64,000 nucleotides of DNA from the NCBI RefSeq assembly GCF_001012825.1, contig NZ_LCZJ02000019.1, positions 1 to 64,000 of the forward strand. The letters are read 5' to 3'. The notes under the pieces were generated by a model. That model saw only the letters and a list, made by a program, of their open reading frames with translations. It was not told the DNA's origin and did not search any database. Positions 44,796 through 53,769 of the stretch are shown here, piece by piece (positions within the stretch are counted from its first letter, which is position 1; each line of letters begins with the position of its first letter). The position numbers and the translations under genes were made by a program. The DNA comes from Paenibacillus etheri (GTDB taxonomy: Bacteria; Bacillota; Bacilli; Paenibacillales; Paenibacillaceae).

Positions 44796-45821
44796 ATGGA
44801 ACAGGTCGTACCTGTGTATATATTGTCAGGATTTCTGGGAAGCGGCAAAACAACATTGCTGCAGCGTCTCCTAGATCATTGGAAAAATCAGGGTTTACGC
44901 CCGGCTGTTGTGATGAATGAGCTTGGGGAAGTGAATCTGGATGGATTGCTAGTTGAGCAAACGGTCCCTATGGCAGAACTACTTGGAGGATGTATATGCT
45001 GTTCTATCCGAAGTGATCTCAGTACAGAGCTGGCAACACTGATCAAGAAGGAGTCTCCGGATGTCGTAGTGATTGAGGCAACAGGCGCTGCGAATCCGCT
45101 GGAAATTGTGGATGGCGTAACAGAGATTTCGTTATATCAAAAAGTAGAACTGAAAAGTTTGATCACTGTCGTTGATGCCGTACATCTTCTTGAACTGTAT
45201 CGCGCACAGCAGGGTGCGACTTATCGTTTGATGCAGGAGCAGATTCGCTGCGCTTCTGTTTTGTTATTAAATAAAGTCGACCGTGTAACCGCTGAAGAGG
45301 CAGAAGAGGTTACCTCTGTATTGCGGAAATGGAATGCTTATGCACCGATTCTGCCAACTGTGCGTTGTGAGGTGGAAACGGAGAAACTGCTGCGTGATGC
45401 AGGTGGAGTTCTTACGGATAAACAGCTGGAAGAGGTTGAGGACGCGAGCGAAAGCTTCTTGCATGATGAAGATGAACACACCACTGGTGGCACACATACT
45501 ACCCACGATCATGTTATGGCGTACACACATTACTTCAAACGTCCGGTAAACAGTGAGGAATTCGAACAGTTCGTTAAGGAACTGCCGCGTGATGTATATA
45601 GAGCTAAAGGAATCGTGACCTTTAATGACACCTCCAGCCGGTTTCTTTTCCAATATGCCTATCGTGAAGCTGATTTTATGAAAATCACACCACAGGGTGA
45701 GGTGCCTGATGTAGCCGTGTTTATCGGTGAACATTTCTCATCAAGTGAACTGCGCACTAGGCTGCTGGAGATGGAGGGACGTACCTTCGTTCGTCCTAGT
45801 ACAGTTAAGAGAAGTCTATAA
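44796..45821 (+). CDS. CobW/ZNG1-type G3E GTPase (metal chaperone)
   Basis: A 341-residue COG0523 GTPase. Walker A GFLGSGKTTLL (residues 12-22), the metal-binding GGCICC (about 64-69), the switch EATGAANPLEI, NKVD (about 159) and a short His/Asp/Glu-rich stretch near 218-236 that could hold metal, then the CobW C-terminal domain (RAKGIVTFND). Such proteins deliver Zn, Co or other metals to target enzymes. Start ATG 44796 with GGGGAG upstream. A copper-type Cys-rich protein gene follows. Confidence 0.9.
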   Translation: MEQVVPVYILSGFLGSGKTTLLQRLLDHWKNQGLRPAVVMNELGEVNLDGLLVEQTVPMAELLGGCICCSIRSDLSTELATLIKKESPDVVVIEATGAANPLEIVDGVTEISLYQKVELKSLITVVDAVHLLELYRAQQGATYRLMQEQIRCASVLLLNKVDRVTAEEAEEVTSVLRKWNAYAPILPTVRCEVETEKLLRDAGGVLTDKQLEEVEDASESFLHDEDEHTTGGTHTTHDHVMAYTHYFKRPVNSEEFEQFVKELPRDVYRAKGIVTFNDTSSRFLFQYAYREADFMKITPQGEVPDVAVFIGEHFSSSELRTRLLEMEGRTFVRPSTVKRSL

Positions 45822-45915
45822 TCAGATCTCCTTGTCAGAAGTTGTAATGGTTCATTCCTAATCTTGTAGGTTAATAGTATCGCATACCCTATAATAATAC
45901 AGGAGGTTTAAGGCT

Positions 45916-46263
45916 ATGACCCGAATTCAATATCAGGAGTGCATTGACGCTTGTTTAGAAAGTATGAATGCCTGTAATTATAGTTATGTCTCAAGCCTAA
46001 AAGAATATGACCTTGCTTCTCTGCGTGAAAGCATGCGGCTAGATCGTGAATGTGCGGATATTTGTTCTTATGCCGTACAAGCGATGACTCGCCAAAGTCC
46101 GTTTGTAGCCGGAATTCTCCGACTCTGTGCTGAAATTTGTGAAGCCTGTGCAGATGAAAGCAGCAAGCACATACATACACATTGTCAGGAATGTATTGAT
46201 GCCTGCCGTAGATGTGCTGAGGCGTGCCGTTTGATTAGCGATGCAGTTAAGGTATACGCGTAA
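45916..46263 (+). CDS. four-helix-bundle cysteine-rich copper-binding protein (DUF326/Csp-like)
   Basis: A 115-residue cytosolic protein with cysteines at helix-spaced positions (CIDACLESMNACN, CADICSY, LCAEICEACAD, CQECIDACRRCAEACR), the hallmark of YhjQ/Csp3-type copper-storage proteins that fill the core of a four-helix bundle with Cu(I). AGGAGG lies 9 bases before the ATG. Monocistronic and ended by a strong hairpin. Neighbouring CobW-type GTPase gene suggests a metal-homeostasis pocket. Confidence 0.88.
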   Translation: MTRIQYQECIDACLESMNACNYSYVSSLKEYDLASLRESMRLDRECADICSYAVQAMTRQSPFVAGILRLCAEICEACADESSKHIHTHCQECIDACRRCAEACRLISDAVKVYA

Positions 46264-46302
46264 GGCTGTATATCCAAACTATCTATACAACAAGTAAATG
46301 AC

Positions 46303-46346
46303 CAGACCATTGCTGTGGATGTACAGCATGGTCTGTTTTTCTTTTT
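46303..46346 (+). terminator. terminator after the copper-binding protein gene
   Basis: CAGACCATTGCTGT pairs with ACAGCATGGTCTG (one bulge) around GGATGT, followed by TTTTTCTTTTT. Confidence 0.8.
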
Positions 46347-46504
46347 AGCACTGTGCTAGATTTAATTTTGTTTCTAGAAGAGGAAATATGTAGGGAACTG
46401 GAGAATTACAAGTAGATGTGAAGCGAACATAAACTTCTCCAAATCATCTGGATGATATCAGTTTATTATAGCTCTGGCAGGCCGAACAGAAGTGGAGGGG
46501 AAAG

Positions 46505-46969
46505 ATGAAGCATACACAAGTACCAGAGAGTGAACAATCCAAGGAGTTATTTGCGTATTTTGGACTAGCAGTTTATTATGGTCAAGCCCTAGAACAGCAG
46601 TTGACCAATTTGTTATTGCTTACCAAATTATCACAAGGGAAGACCCCTACTGAAGCAGATCTGACTGATTTGTATCAGCGAAAACTCAGCAATTCACTCG
46701 GTCAACTCATCAAAGAAATCCAGCATCACTTTCCTTTCTCGGAGCAAGAGACCGCTCAGCTAGAAGAAGTGTGGAAACAGCGTAACCATATCGTTCACGA
46801 TTATTTCAAAGAACGGATACAAGAAACGTTCACCCCGGCTGGAAGGTCTAAAATGATCGTGGAATTAAAACGATTTAAAAATAAAGCAAGAAGGCTAGAG
46901 ATCAAATTACAAGGCTATTGTACAGAAATGTTCACGAAACTAGGGTTAGAAGAGGAGACTCTACACTAA
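46505..46969 (+). CDS. HEPN-like helical protein
   Basis: A 154-residue all-helical protein. VYYGQALEQQLTNLLLLTKL forms the first helices and WKQRNHIVHDYF (about residues 97-108) has the R-x4-H pattern of HEPN-superfamily RNases and related folds. I cannot tell whether it is catalytic; many stand-alone HEPN proteins act as toxins or in RNA decay, while others keep the fold only. No partner nucleotidyltransferase gene is adjacent. GGAGGGG precedes the start. It overlaps the end of the converging YcaQ-like gene by 9 bases. Confidence 0.55.
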   Translation: MKHTQVPESEQSKELFAYFGLAVYYGQALEQQLTNLLLLTKLSQGKTPTEADLTDLYQRKLSNSLGQLIKEIQHHFPFSEQETAQLEEVWKQRNHIVHDYFKERIQETFTPAGRSKMIVELKRFKNKARRLEIKLQGYCTEMFTKLGLEEETLH

Positions 46970-48199
46970 TAACCCTTCTAATCCGCACTCCTTTACAACC
47001 TCAGGTCTAAAATGAATCTTAGAAGCTCTAACGCAGCGTGACAGTGCAGATAGAGCTTCGCCTAATGCCGGAAGCATCTCTGGCGTTAGGCGCTCACCCG
47101 GTTCCCACCACCAATTCATAATGTTCAAAGTTTGGCTCTTCTTATCCATCACCGGTTCAAATCTCGCAATAAAACGATCATTATATAATAAAGGAAGTAC
47201 ATAATAACCATACTCCCGTTCCAAGGCTGGTTTATAGACTTCCCAGCGGTAATGAAATCCAAATAATTGCAGGATCAGTTCTCGATCCCATATCAAGTTA
47301 TCCAGTGGAGCTAAGACAGCCGCAAACGAATAACTTGAATGAATCTCTGCATCCTCAGACTCCTGCTGTATTACAGCTTCTAGAGTTGGAGCGTCCATGC
47401 TACGGATGTAGAGTGGAAGCTTAATACCCTTCACTAGAACTTCTCTGAGACTATCTGCCATTAACAGTCTTTGAATCGCAGCAGTACGTTCCTTGCTCTT
47501 TAGACCAGAAATCCCAAGCCAACCGTCGCCAGATTTATTCCATAACAGTCCGATGCTACCTATTCTACGCAGCACATACCAATCATGAAATTGTTCATCA
47601 GTGGGGTTAGGGTCTTCAGTGTTTAAAAGATTTTGTGGAAGCAGACGTTCAGTAAAATCGTAATACCGACGGGTATGAACACGATGATGAACGACTACTT
47701 CCCCCCAAAAGTACATGCTTTCCAAAGCGGCCCGTGTTAATCTGGCAGGAGCCCAAGCCCAATTCACCTTATCCTTACCATCTAGATCCAGAGAGGAGAG
47801 GGGACCACGCTTTAATAGCTCTACACGAACCTGTTCTACTGTAGCCATTACTGGCTCATTGGCCTGATGGTATGTAGCTGATGCATCTCTTCTACGTTTA
47901 AAATAAGGCCAGTCCTCTGTACAATAAATGGACATGTTCTTGTCCCAGCCATCTATTAGTAGTCTGTCTTGATAAAGAAGCTCTTGGGCTTGTTCAGGTG
48001 TGAAGCCAGGAACTCTTGCTTGGAGTACAAGCTCATGATTATGGCCGGCGATGTTAAGCGGATCATATTGGATACAGCCTACGTGACGGACATAATCATA
48101 GATGCTAAGCTTACCGGCAGGAAGAGCGCCTGTAGCTAACTTTTGGTGAGCCAGGAGAAAAAGTCGAGCTTGCTTCTTAGTTATAGTGTATGTATGCAT
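46961..48199 (-). CDS. YcaQ-like winged-helix DNA glycosylase family protein (DUF1006/HTH_42)
   Basis: A 412-residue member of the AlkX/YcaQ superfamily. N-terminal helices (ITKKQARLFLLAHQKL), the glutamine-bearing CIQYDPLNIAGHNHELVL, and the C-terminal LAPLDNLIWDRELILQLFGF with WWWEPGE are family features. E. coli YcaQ unhooks interstrand DNA crosslinks; this subgroup is only distantly related and its activity is unproven. Start ATG 48199 behind GGAGGAGG. Confidence 0.85.
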   Translation of the reverse strand: MHTYTITKKQARLFLLAHQKLATGALPAGKLSIYDYVRHVGCIQYDPLNIAGHNHELVLQARVPGFTPEQAQELLYQDRLLIDGWDKNMSIYCTEDWPYFKRRRDASATYHQANEPVMATVEQVRVELLKRGPLSSLDLDGKDKVNWAWAPARLTRAALESMYFWGEVVVHHRVHTRRYYDFTERLLPQNLLNTEDPNPTDEQFHDWYVLRRIGSIGLLWNKSGDGWLGISGLKSKERTAAIQRLLMADSLREVLVKGIKLPLYIRSMDAPTLEAVIQQESEDAEIHSSYSFAAVLAPLDNLIWDRELILQLFGFHYRWEVYKPALEREYGYYVLPLLYNDRFIARFEPVMDKKSQTLNIMNWWWEPGERLTPEMLPALGEALSALSRCVRASKIHFRPEVVKECGLEGLLV

Positions 48200-48306
48200 C
48201 AAATGCCTCCTCCATCTATATGTATTAAATTTCATTTTACAGAACAAATGTTCTAATATCAAGTATAGAGAAACCCTGAATCACAGGATGTGACTCAGGG
48301 CATCGA

Positions 48307-50394
48307 TTACATTTTCTCTAACGATGGTTGCAAGCTACCTAACGAAGGTCGGGAGGGTGCACCATTATTATTGTCTATACTGTTAGAACCAGCGCCTACT
48401 TGTAGCTGATACATCCGGAAGTATCTACCACCGAGTGCCATTAGCTCATCGTGGCTACCGCGTTCTACGATCTCGCCGTGATGCAGAACAAGAATCTGAT
48501 CTGCACTGCGAATCGTGGATAGACGGTGCGCGATGATGAATGTGGTGCGTCCTTTTTTAAGGACTTCTAGCGCATCTTGAATGACGCTTTCAGTCTCCGT
48601 GTCGATATTGGAGGTAGCTTCATCAAGAATCAGAATAGCTGGGTCGAAGGAGAGTGCTCGGGCAAAAGAAATCAATTGCCGCTCACCTGCAGAAAGAGTG
48701 CTCCCTTTTTCAATTACGGGTTCATCAAAGCCTTGAGGAAGGTGGGCCAGCAATTTATCTGCTCCGACTTCCCGTAAAGCACGTTCTACCCGTTCGCGTG
48801 AGATTCGTTCATCCCCTAGGCTGACATTGGAAGCAATAGTGCCTGTGAAGAGGTAAGGGTCTTGTAGAACAATCCCCATGTGATTGCGTAGCCATTGCTT
48901 CGGAATATCTGTAACCTTCTGGCCATCAATCGTGATTTCCCCTTTTTGTGGATCATAGAACCGGAATAACAAGTTGATAATCGAGCTTTTTCCGGAACCG
49001 GTGTGACCTACTAAAGCAACAGTTTCTCCCGGGCGTGCCTCAAAGGAAATATCGCGAAGGACGAAGTCTTTTTTATAAGCAAAAGATACGTTCTTAAATT
49101 CCACTTTTCCTTTATAGCGCGTCATGGAACCGTCGGTAACATTCTCACCGGGCTCATCCATAAGTGTAAACACGCGACCCGCAGACACCATAGAAGTGTC
49201 GAGGTTTGCGAGCTGATTCACCATACCTGTAATCGGTTGGAACAAACGTCCAAGCACATCGACGAAGGCGTACAGTACACCTAAAGATACAAATGTAGAA
49301 CCTGTAATACTGCCATGTCCGAAATACCAAAGCACCATCACAAAAGAGAGACTGCGTAGAGAGTTCACCAGGTTGTGGGAGGTGAAGGCATTCAGATTCA
49401 GCATTTTATTCTGATATTTCAAGTAGTCATCGTTCAGATGCTCAAATTCTTCACCAAGCTGCTTTTGACGGCGGAATATACGAACAATGGACATTCCTTG
49501 AATCGATTCATTAATGATAGCGTTGATCTCACTCAGACGTGAGCGGATGATCGTATTGTATTTTGTAGCGATTTTGCGATAAAGCACGATCCAAAGAATA
49601 AGAATCGGGATGATGAACAAGCTGATCAGACCTAACCGAACGTCGAGCAAGAACAAGGCGATGTATACGCCAGTAATATTAATAATACCGGTACTGAAAT
49701 TGGAGAGAACAGCAATAAATAGATCCTTAATCGCCTCGGTATCATTGGTCACACGGGAGACTACCTTACCTGCTGGCAAGTTGTCAAAAAAGTAAACCGG
49801 AAGTCGCTGAATATGCGCGTACACATCGGTTCGTAGTTTTCGGATCACCTGATTCGCCGAAGATTGTAGCCAATAGGTCTTGCCGAATTCGGCAAAGATT
49901 GAGATCACTAGGAATATAGCGTACAGACCTACCAACTGATAAATACCAGGAAGCTCAGGTTTGTAAAAATCGAACAGCTCATCTGCTGAAAGTTTAACCG
50001 CAGGATAGATGGCTTCATCTTGGCCACGCGTGATACGCATTTCACCATTACTGAACTTTCGCTCACCATCAGGCTGCGTTACAGCTTCATCAATAAAGTA
50101 GAAGCTTCTTCCCTCTTGAAGAATACGGATTTCTTGACCCTTAGCTTCACCGGGTTCAAAACGGTCTCCGCGTTTGTAATAAGCGTTGTTATACTGAACC
50201 GCCTCATCTGGTGATGTGGTACTAAAATAAGGCTTTTCGATGGCCAACATATGATTGTCGATCATGCTTTTGGCGATAAATGGACCTGCCAGCTCTGCTG
50301 CTACCCCGATGGAGAGGAGTAGAAGGGCTGCGATAAAGGTTTTTTTTGCGGTCAATGCATATTCAAGCAGGCGTTTGCCTGTACTCTTTGTCAA
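48307..50394 (-). CDS. heterodimeric ABC exporter, BmrD-like half (long form)
   Basis: A 695-residue fused exporter half. Between membrane helices 1 and 2 is a roughly 100-residue extracytoplasmic insert (about residues 40-145), as in BmrD. The nucleotide domain has Walker A GHTGSGKS, Walker B AILILDEATSNID with the catalytic Glu, but a degenerate signature (LSAGERQL). This complements the partner encoded at 50441-52189. AGGAGG overlaps a GTG at 50403 and lies 8 bases before TTG 50394, which I take as start. Likely exports drugs or lipids. Confidence 0.92.
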   Translation of the reverse strand: MTKSTGKRLLEYALTAKKTFIAALLLLSIGVAAELAGPFIAKSMIDNHMLAIEKPYFSTTSPDEAVQYNNAYYKRGDRFEPGEAKGQEIRILQEGRSFYFIDEAVTQPDGERKFSNGEMRITRGQDEAIYPAVKLSADELFDFYKPELPGIYQLVGLYAIFLVISIFAEFGKTYWLQSSANQVIRKLRTDVYAHIQRLPVYFFDNLPAGKVVSRVTNDTEAIKDLFIAVLSNFSTGIINITGVYIALFLLDVRLGLISLFIIPILILWIVLYRKIATKYNTIIRSRLSEINAIINESIQGMSIVRIFRRQKQLGEEFEHLNDDYLKYQNKMLNLNAFTSHNLVNSLRSLSFVMVLWYFGHGSITGSTFVSLGVLYAFVDVLGRLFQPITGMVNQLANLDTSMVSAGRVFTLMDEPGENVTDGSMTRYKGKVEFKNVSFAYKKDFVLRDISFEARPGETVALVGHTGSGKSSIINLLFRFYDPQKGEITIDGQKVTDIPKQWLRNHMGIVLQDPYLFTGTIASNVSLGDERISRERVERALREVGADKLLAHLPQGFDEPVIEKGSTLSAGERQLISFARALSFDPAILILDEATSNIDTETESVIQDALEVLKKGRTTFIIAHRLSTIRSADQILVLHHGEIVERGSHDELMALGGRYFRMYQLQVGAGSNSIDNNNGAPSRPSLGSLQPSLEKM

Positions 50395-50440
50395 CGGTGA
50401 CACCTCCTAAAAGTTTTGCTTAGTCATAGCTAGTATGTCT

Positions 50441-52189
50441 TTAATCATTGGATAAATTATTCTCTACTTGCTGCCGGTCATATTGCTCTCTGTACCAGCC
50501 ATTCATATCCAGCAGCTCCTGATGCGTACCACGTTCAACGATATGTCCGTTATCAAGTACGACGATCATGTCGGCATGTTGAACAGCAGAGAGGCGGTGT
50601 GTAGAGATCAATGTAGTCTTTCCAGCACGCTCTTGGCGAATATTCTCAATGATCTGAGCTTCAGTACGAGCGTCAACTGCGGATAAGGCATCGTCCAGAA
50701 TTAGTACATCTGGATTTGCGATAAAGGCTCTGGATAAGGACACACGTTGTTTTTGTCCGCCGGATAAGGACACTCCACGTTCACCTACCAACGTATCTAA
50801 ACCATCGGATAATGTTCCTAAGTCATTTTGGAAGGCGGCTGCTGTGATGGCTTTCATGATCGTATCGTCATCCGCGTTGTCTAGACCAAATTGAATATTC
50901 TGACGTACTGATTTGGAGAAAAGAATCTGTTCTTGTGGAACATACCCCATCCAGCTGTGCAGTTGATCCAATGAAATCTGTTGAATCGGAACTCCAGAGA
51001 TGAGAATTTCACCATTACCTGTCGGATATTCGCGGAGCAGCTGTTTGAGGAGCGTTGATTTACCGCTTCCCGTACGACCGACTACACCTAGTGTTTGCCC
51101 TTGGTTTAAGGTCAGACTGACATTGGTTAGATTGTCAATCGTCGATGAGGGATAACGGAAGGTCACATCGTTAAGTTCAATTTGGGTAGGATTTGCAACA
51201 TGAACCGGGTTTGCAGCACTCTGAACATCCGCTTTCGAGTTTAGCGTCTCATCAATACGTTCGAGAGAAGCGCCACCACGTTGCATGATGTTAATTAGCT
51301 CTCCAATGGCGAACATCGGCCATACGATCATTCCGAGGTACATATTGAAGGAGACAAGATCGCCTAGTGTGATCTGATTACGGAACACAAGATAAATCCC
51401 GTAGGTAAGACCGATAATGTAACTGAGCCCTACGCAGAACCGAATCGTCGGTTCAAAGAAGGCATCAACACGGGCGACGGCCATGTTTTTGTTGTATACA
51501 TCTTCTGTTATATCCGAGAATCGTTTCTCATCAAGTCTTTCTTGTACATAAGCACGGATAACTCGCACACCTGAGACAGATTCGAGCACCTGATCATTCA
51601 TATCTCCGAACGCATCTTGTGCTAAGCTGTAACGATCATGGATCGCTTTACCATAAAAAATCATAGCTATTGCAATTAGTGGTAATGGTAATACTGCTGC
51701 AAGAGTCAGCTTCCAGCTGACGAGAAAACCCATTGCGAACAATACGACTGTGAGGTAGATTGTAGAATCCACCAGTGTGAGCATCCCGAATCCAACGGTA
51801 GCGGAGACAGCTCTGATATCGTTGGTTGCCCGAGCCATCAGGTCGCCAGTTCTATTGCGTTCGAAAAACGACGGGGTCATGGTCATCAAATGATTCATAA
51901 ATCTCGAGCGCAGCAGGCGCTCTACGAGGTTGGAGCCTCCGAATAATTTGTGCATCCATATGTAGGTAATCCAATAAATGACTAGTAGTAAAATGAGGAT
52001 CATGCCGATATATTTGGCTAATGATGCTGTAGTAATTGAACCGCGTACTATGTCGTCAATGGCATTGCCTAGCAGACGTGGGGGAAGTAATTCAAGAACA
52101 CCTACACCAATAAGTAAGATAAGGCCAATCAGGTAACGCCTTTTTTCTCGGCGAAAGAACCAGCCGAGATTACGGAGAACGGAGAACAA
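50441..52189 (-). CDS. heterodimeric ABC exporter, BmrC-like half
   Basis: A 582-residue exporter half: six membrane helices then nucleotide domain with Walker A GRTGSGKS, canonical signature LSGGQKQR, but Walker B VLILDDALSAVDA where Asp replaces the catalytic Glu. A canonical signature here plus a catalytic Glu in the partner gives one working and one degenerate ATP site, as in BmrCD/TM287-288. Start TTG behind AAAGGAAGGG. It is first in the two-gene unit and sits behind a leader ORF and terminator (52306-52535). Confidence 0.93.
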   Translation of the reverse strand: MFSVLRNLGWFFRREKRRYLIGLILLIGVGVLELLPPRLLGNAIDDIVRGSITTASLAKYIGMILILLLVIYWITYIWMHKLFGGSNLVERLLRSRFMNHLMTMTPSFFERNRTGDLMARATNDIRAVSATVGFGMLTLVDSTIYLTVVLFAMGFLVSWKLTLAAVLPLPLIAIAMIFYGKAIHDRYSLAQDAFGDMNDQVLESVSGVRVIRAYVQERLDEKRFSDITEDVYNKNMAVARVDAFFEPTIRFCVGLSYIIGLTYGIYLVFRNQITLGDLVSFNMYLGMIVWPMFAIGELINIMQRGGASLERIDETLNSKADVQSAANPVHVANPTQIELNDVTFRYPSSTIDNLTNVSLTLNQGQTLGVVGRTGSGKSTLLKQLLREYPTGNGEILISGVPIQQISLDQLHSWMGYVPQEQILFSKSVRQNIQFGLDNADDDTIMKAITAAAFQNDLGTLSDGLDTLVGERGVSLSGGQKQRVSLSRAFIANPDVLILDDALSAVDARTEAQIIENIRQERAGKTTLISTHRLSAVQHADMIVVLDNGHIVERGTHQELLDMNGWYREQYDRQQVENNLSND

Positions 52190-52276
52190 GTAAATCCCTT
52201 CCTTTCAAGTTAAAGTACTAGCTGTGATGTTGAAAAAAAGCGCAAGTGGTTATCTCAACAGCCAAGAAGAAACGAA

Positions 52277-52301
52277 GTTGTCGTCCTTCAAAGATGACAA
52301 C
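52277..52301 (-). other. small hairpin in the exporter leader
   Basis: GTTGTCGTC and GATGACAAC pair (one mismatch) immediately after the leader terminator. It may shape the RNA between terminator and start codon; role unknown. Confidence 0.4.
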
Positions 52302-52305
52302 CGAC

Positions 52306-52341
52306 AAAAAAGGCATATCATCCGAAAACGGACGATATGCC
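52306..52341 (-). terminator. attenuator terminator in the BmrCD-like exporter leader
   Basis: On the minus strand GGCATATCGTCCG pairs with CGGATGATATGCC around TTTT and is followed by six T. It lies about 120 bases before the exporter start and about 100 after the leader ORF, so transcription must pass it to reach the exporter genes. Upstream hairpins (GGTGCT/AGCACC; CTGTAA/TTACAG) offer alternative pairings. Confidence 0.82.
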
Positions 52342-52442
52342 TGTAATTTACAGCTATCATGCGCACGGTGCTATACAGCACCAGGCATGTGAGAGACCTT
52401 CAAGAACTAAAGTTATACGATCAATTACACTCGCAGGGAACT

Positions 52443-52535
52443 TCAGGATGGTTTCACCACTTGGGCTGCTTCGGTATTCGGTTGATTGGAAATTCCAACA
52501 ATAGTGATTTGATATGGCTGTAACTTCGTAAACAC
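52443..52535 (-). CDS. leader peptide of the exporter operon
   Basis: A 30-codon frame starting at GTG 52535 (MFTKLQPYQITIVGISNQPN at its start) sits 8 bases after a perfect AAAGGGG (52550-52544) and ends with TGA at 52443. A longer 36-codon version from ATG 52553 would include that site. The frame is followed by hairpins and the strong terminator. B. subtilis bmrCD is preceded by the bmrB leader ORF and controlled by ribosome-mediated attenuation, so the same logic is likely: drug-stalled ribosomes on this ORF would change RNA folding and allow read-through. Confidence 0.6.
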   Translation of the reverse strand: MFTKLQPYQITIVGISNQPNTEAAQVVKPS

Positions 52536-52607
52536 CGCGCTCACCCCTTTCATTGATTTAATAATAACTTTTGGTAATAACTAGTAGACGGTAAGTTATG
52601 TTCAGAG

Positions 52608-52635
52608 TTTATCACTCGCTTCGCAAAGTTGTCAA
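52608..52635 (-). promoter_or_regulatory. promoter of the exporter leader
   Basis: On the minus strand TTGACA (52635-52630), 16-base spacer, GATAAA (52613-52608), about 50 bases before the leader ORF ribosome binding site. Confidence 0.65.
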
Positions 52636-52735
52636 ATTAATTTTTGAGGAGCTTGGGAAAACATTAATTGTATAAAGGTGTTTGAATATCGATTCATTTT
52701 CAGTATGATTAGACTATACAAAGGAGCTGAGAGAG

Positions 52736-53053
52736 ATGAACATGGAAATTAGTCAAGCAGCGGCAGCTTGGTTTAAAAGAGAACTGGATCTTAAGAATGG
52801 AGACTATATTCGTTTATTTCCCCGCTATAGCTCGGGAGGTGGACTTCACCCTGGTTTCTCACTGGGTATCGCAACAGAGGCACCTGGACGTTCAGCAATA
52901 CAAGTTGAACAAGAGGGCATTGTGTTCTACATGGAGGAGCAGGACTTATGGTATATGGACGGCTACGGCTTAACTATCGTGTATTCTGAGGCAGAGGATG
53001 ACATTGAATATAAGTATGAAGCCCAATCGGTGCCTGGCGGAGCACAGGTTTAA
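52736..53053 (+). CDS. HesB/YneR-like protein (iron-sulfur biosynthesis fold)
   Basis: A 105-residue HesB-type protein. MEISQAAAAWFKRELDLKNG and FPRYSSGGGLHPGFSLGIAT match the YneR/HesB-like group of Bacilli; the cysteines that A-type Fe-S carriers use are absent, so it is unlikely to be a classical IscA. Two ATGs (52736, 52742) are possible behind AAAGGAG. Role unknown. Single gene with its own terminator. Confidence 0.8.
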   Translation: MNMEISQAAAAWFKRELDLKNGDYIRLFPRYSSGGGLHPGFSLGIATEAPGRSAIQVEQEGIVFYMEEQDLWYMDGYGLTIVYSEAEDDIEYKYEAQSVPGGAQV

Positions 53054-53084
53054 ATGTGTTAATTTTGTGTATTAACTAATGATG

Positions 53085-53115
53085 AAAAGCCCTTGCCAAA
53101 AGGCAGGGGCTTTTT
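53085..53115. terminator. terminator, probably bidirectional
   Basis: AAAAGCCCTTGCC pairs with GGCAGGGGCTTTT around AAAA (one mismatch), with T and A tracts on the two sides. Confidence 0.78.
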
Positions 53116-53129
53116 CTACGTTGATATAA

Positions 53130-53645
53130 TCAGTGCGAATTGCGGAACGTTTCTTCCTCCATAGCAAAATCGAAATCGTCAATGTCGTATACTTGAACAG
53201 GGACACCGCCTTCAATAATGCGTTGAATCAGCTCGAATTGATCAGTAAGAATAGGTACCTTCTCACGTTGTGAGGACAATAGAAGCTCCGTTTCAATGGG
53301 ATCGAACGTTTCGCCGTAGACAGCGGTATCCATGCTGTTAATGATGGTAATCTTTGATTGTCCGCCGAGCAGAATACCAGAGCTTTTTGCCCAAGGAACG
53401 GCCAGACAGCGATTGATTTTTTTAGCATTAAGCGGCTCTTCGAAATAGGCAATGAGCTCACCAATCTTGAGTTTGACATGCTTGTCATCATCTGGACGGT
53501 TCATTAAAGGATCATCACTGTCCCTCAGTTCGTATAATTCCATCACGGTCGTATAAGGCACTATATATTCTACAGGGCTGCTCGATATGAGAAGCTGGCC
53601 GTAAATCGCCATCATGACGGCTTCCGTCACAAATTGTCTAGACAT
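53130..53645 (-). CDS. conserved hypothetical protein
   Basis: A 171-residue soluble protein (starts MSRQFVTEAVMMAIYGQLLI). The segment TVMELYELRDSDDPLMNRPD and the acidic end (VYDIDDFDFAMEEE) are distinctive, but I do not recognise a domain. No membrane segment or cysteine-metal motif. AGGAGG lies upstream on the minus strand, and the gene shares a terminator with the converging HesB-like gene. I believe it is conserved in Paenibacillus, from memory only. Confidence 0.6.
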   Translation of the reverse strand: MSRQFVTEAVMMAIYGQLLISSSPVEYIVPYTTVMELYELRDSDDPLMNRPDDDKHVKLKIGELIAYFEEPLNAKKINRCLAVPWAKSSGILLGGQSKITIINSMDTAVYGETFDPIETELLLSSQREKVPILTDQFELIQRIIEGGVPVQVYDIDDFDFAMEEETFRNSH

Positions 53646-53769
53646 CTTTATCCTCCTGAAGTTCGGGTACTGCTATCGTACTTATGGACTTAAAAATATA
53701 AAAACACTGTAGAGCGCAAAAGTCAACTGTACTTAGCAACTCAGTAAAGAGAAAGGACAGAATATCCCT

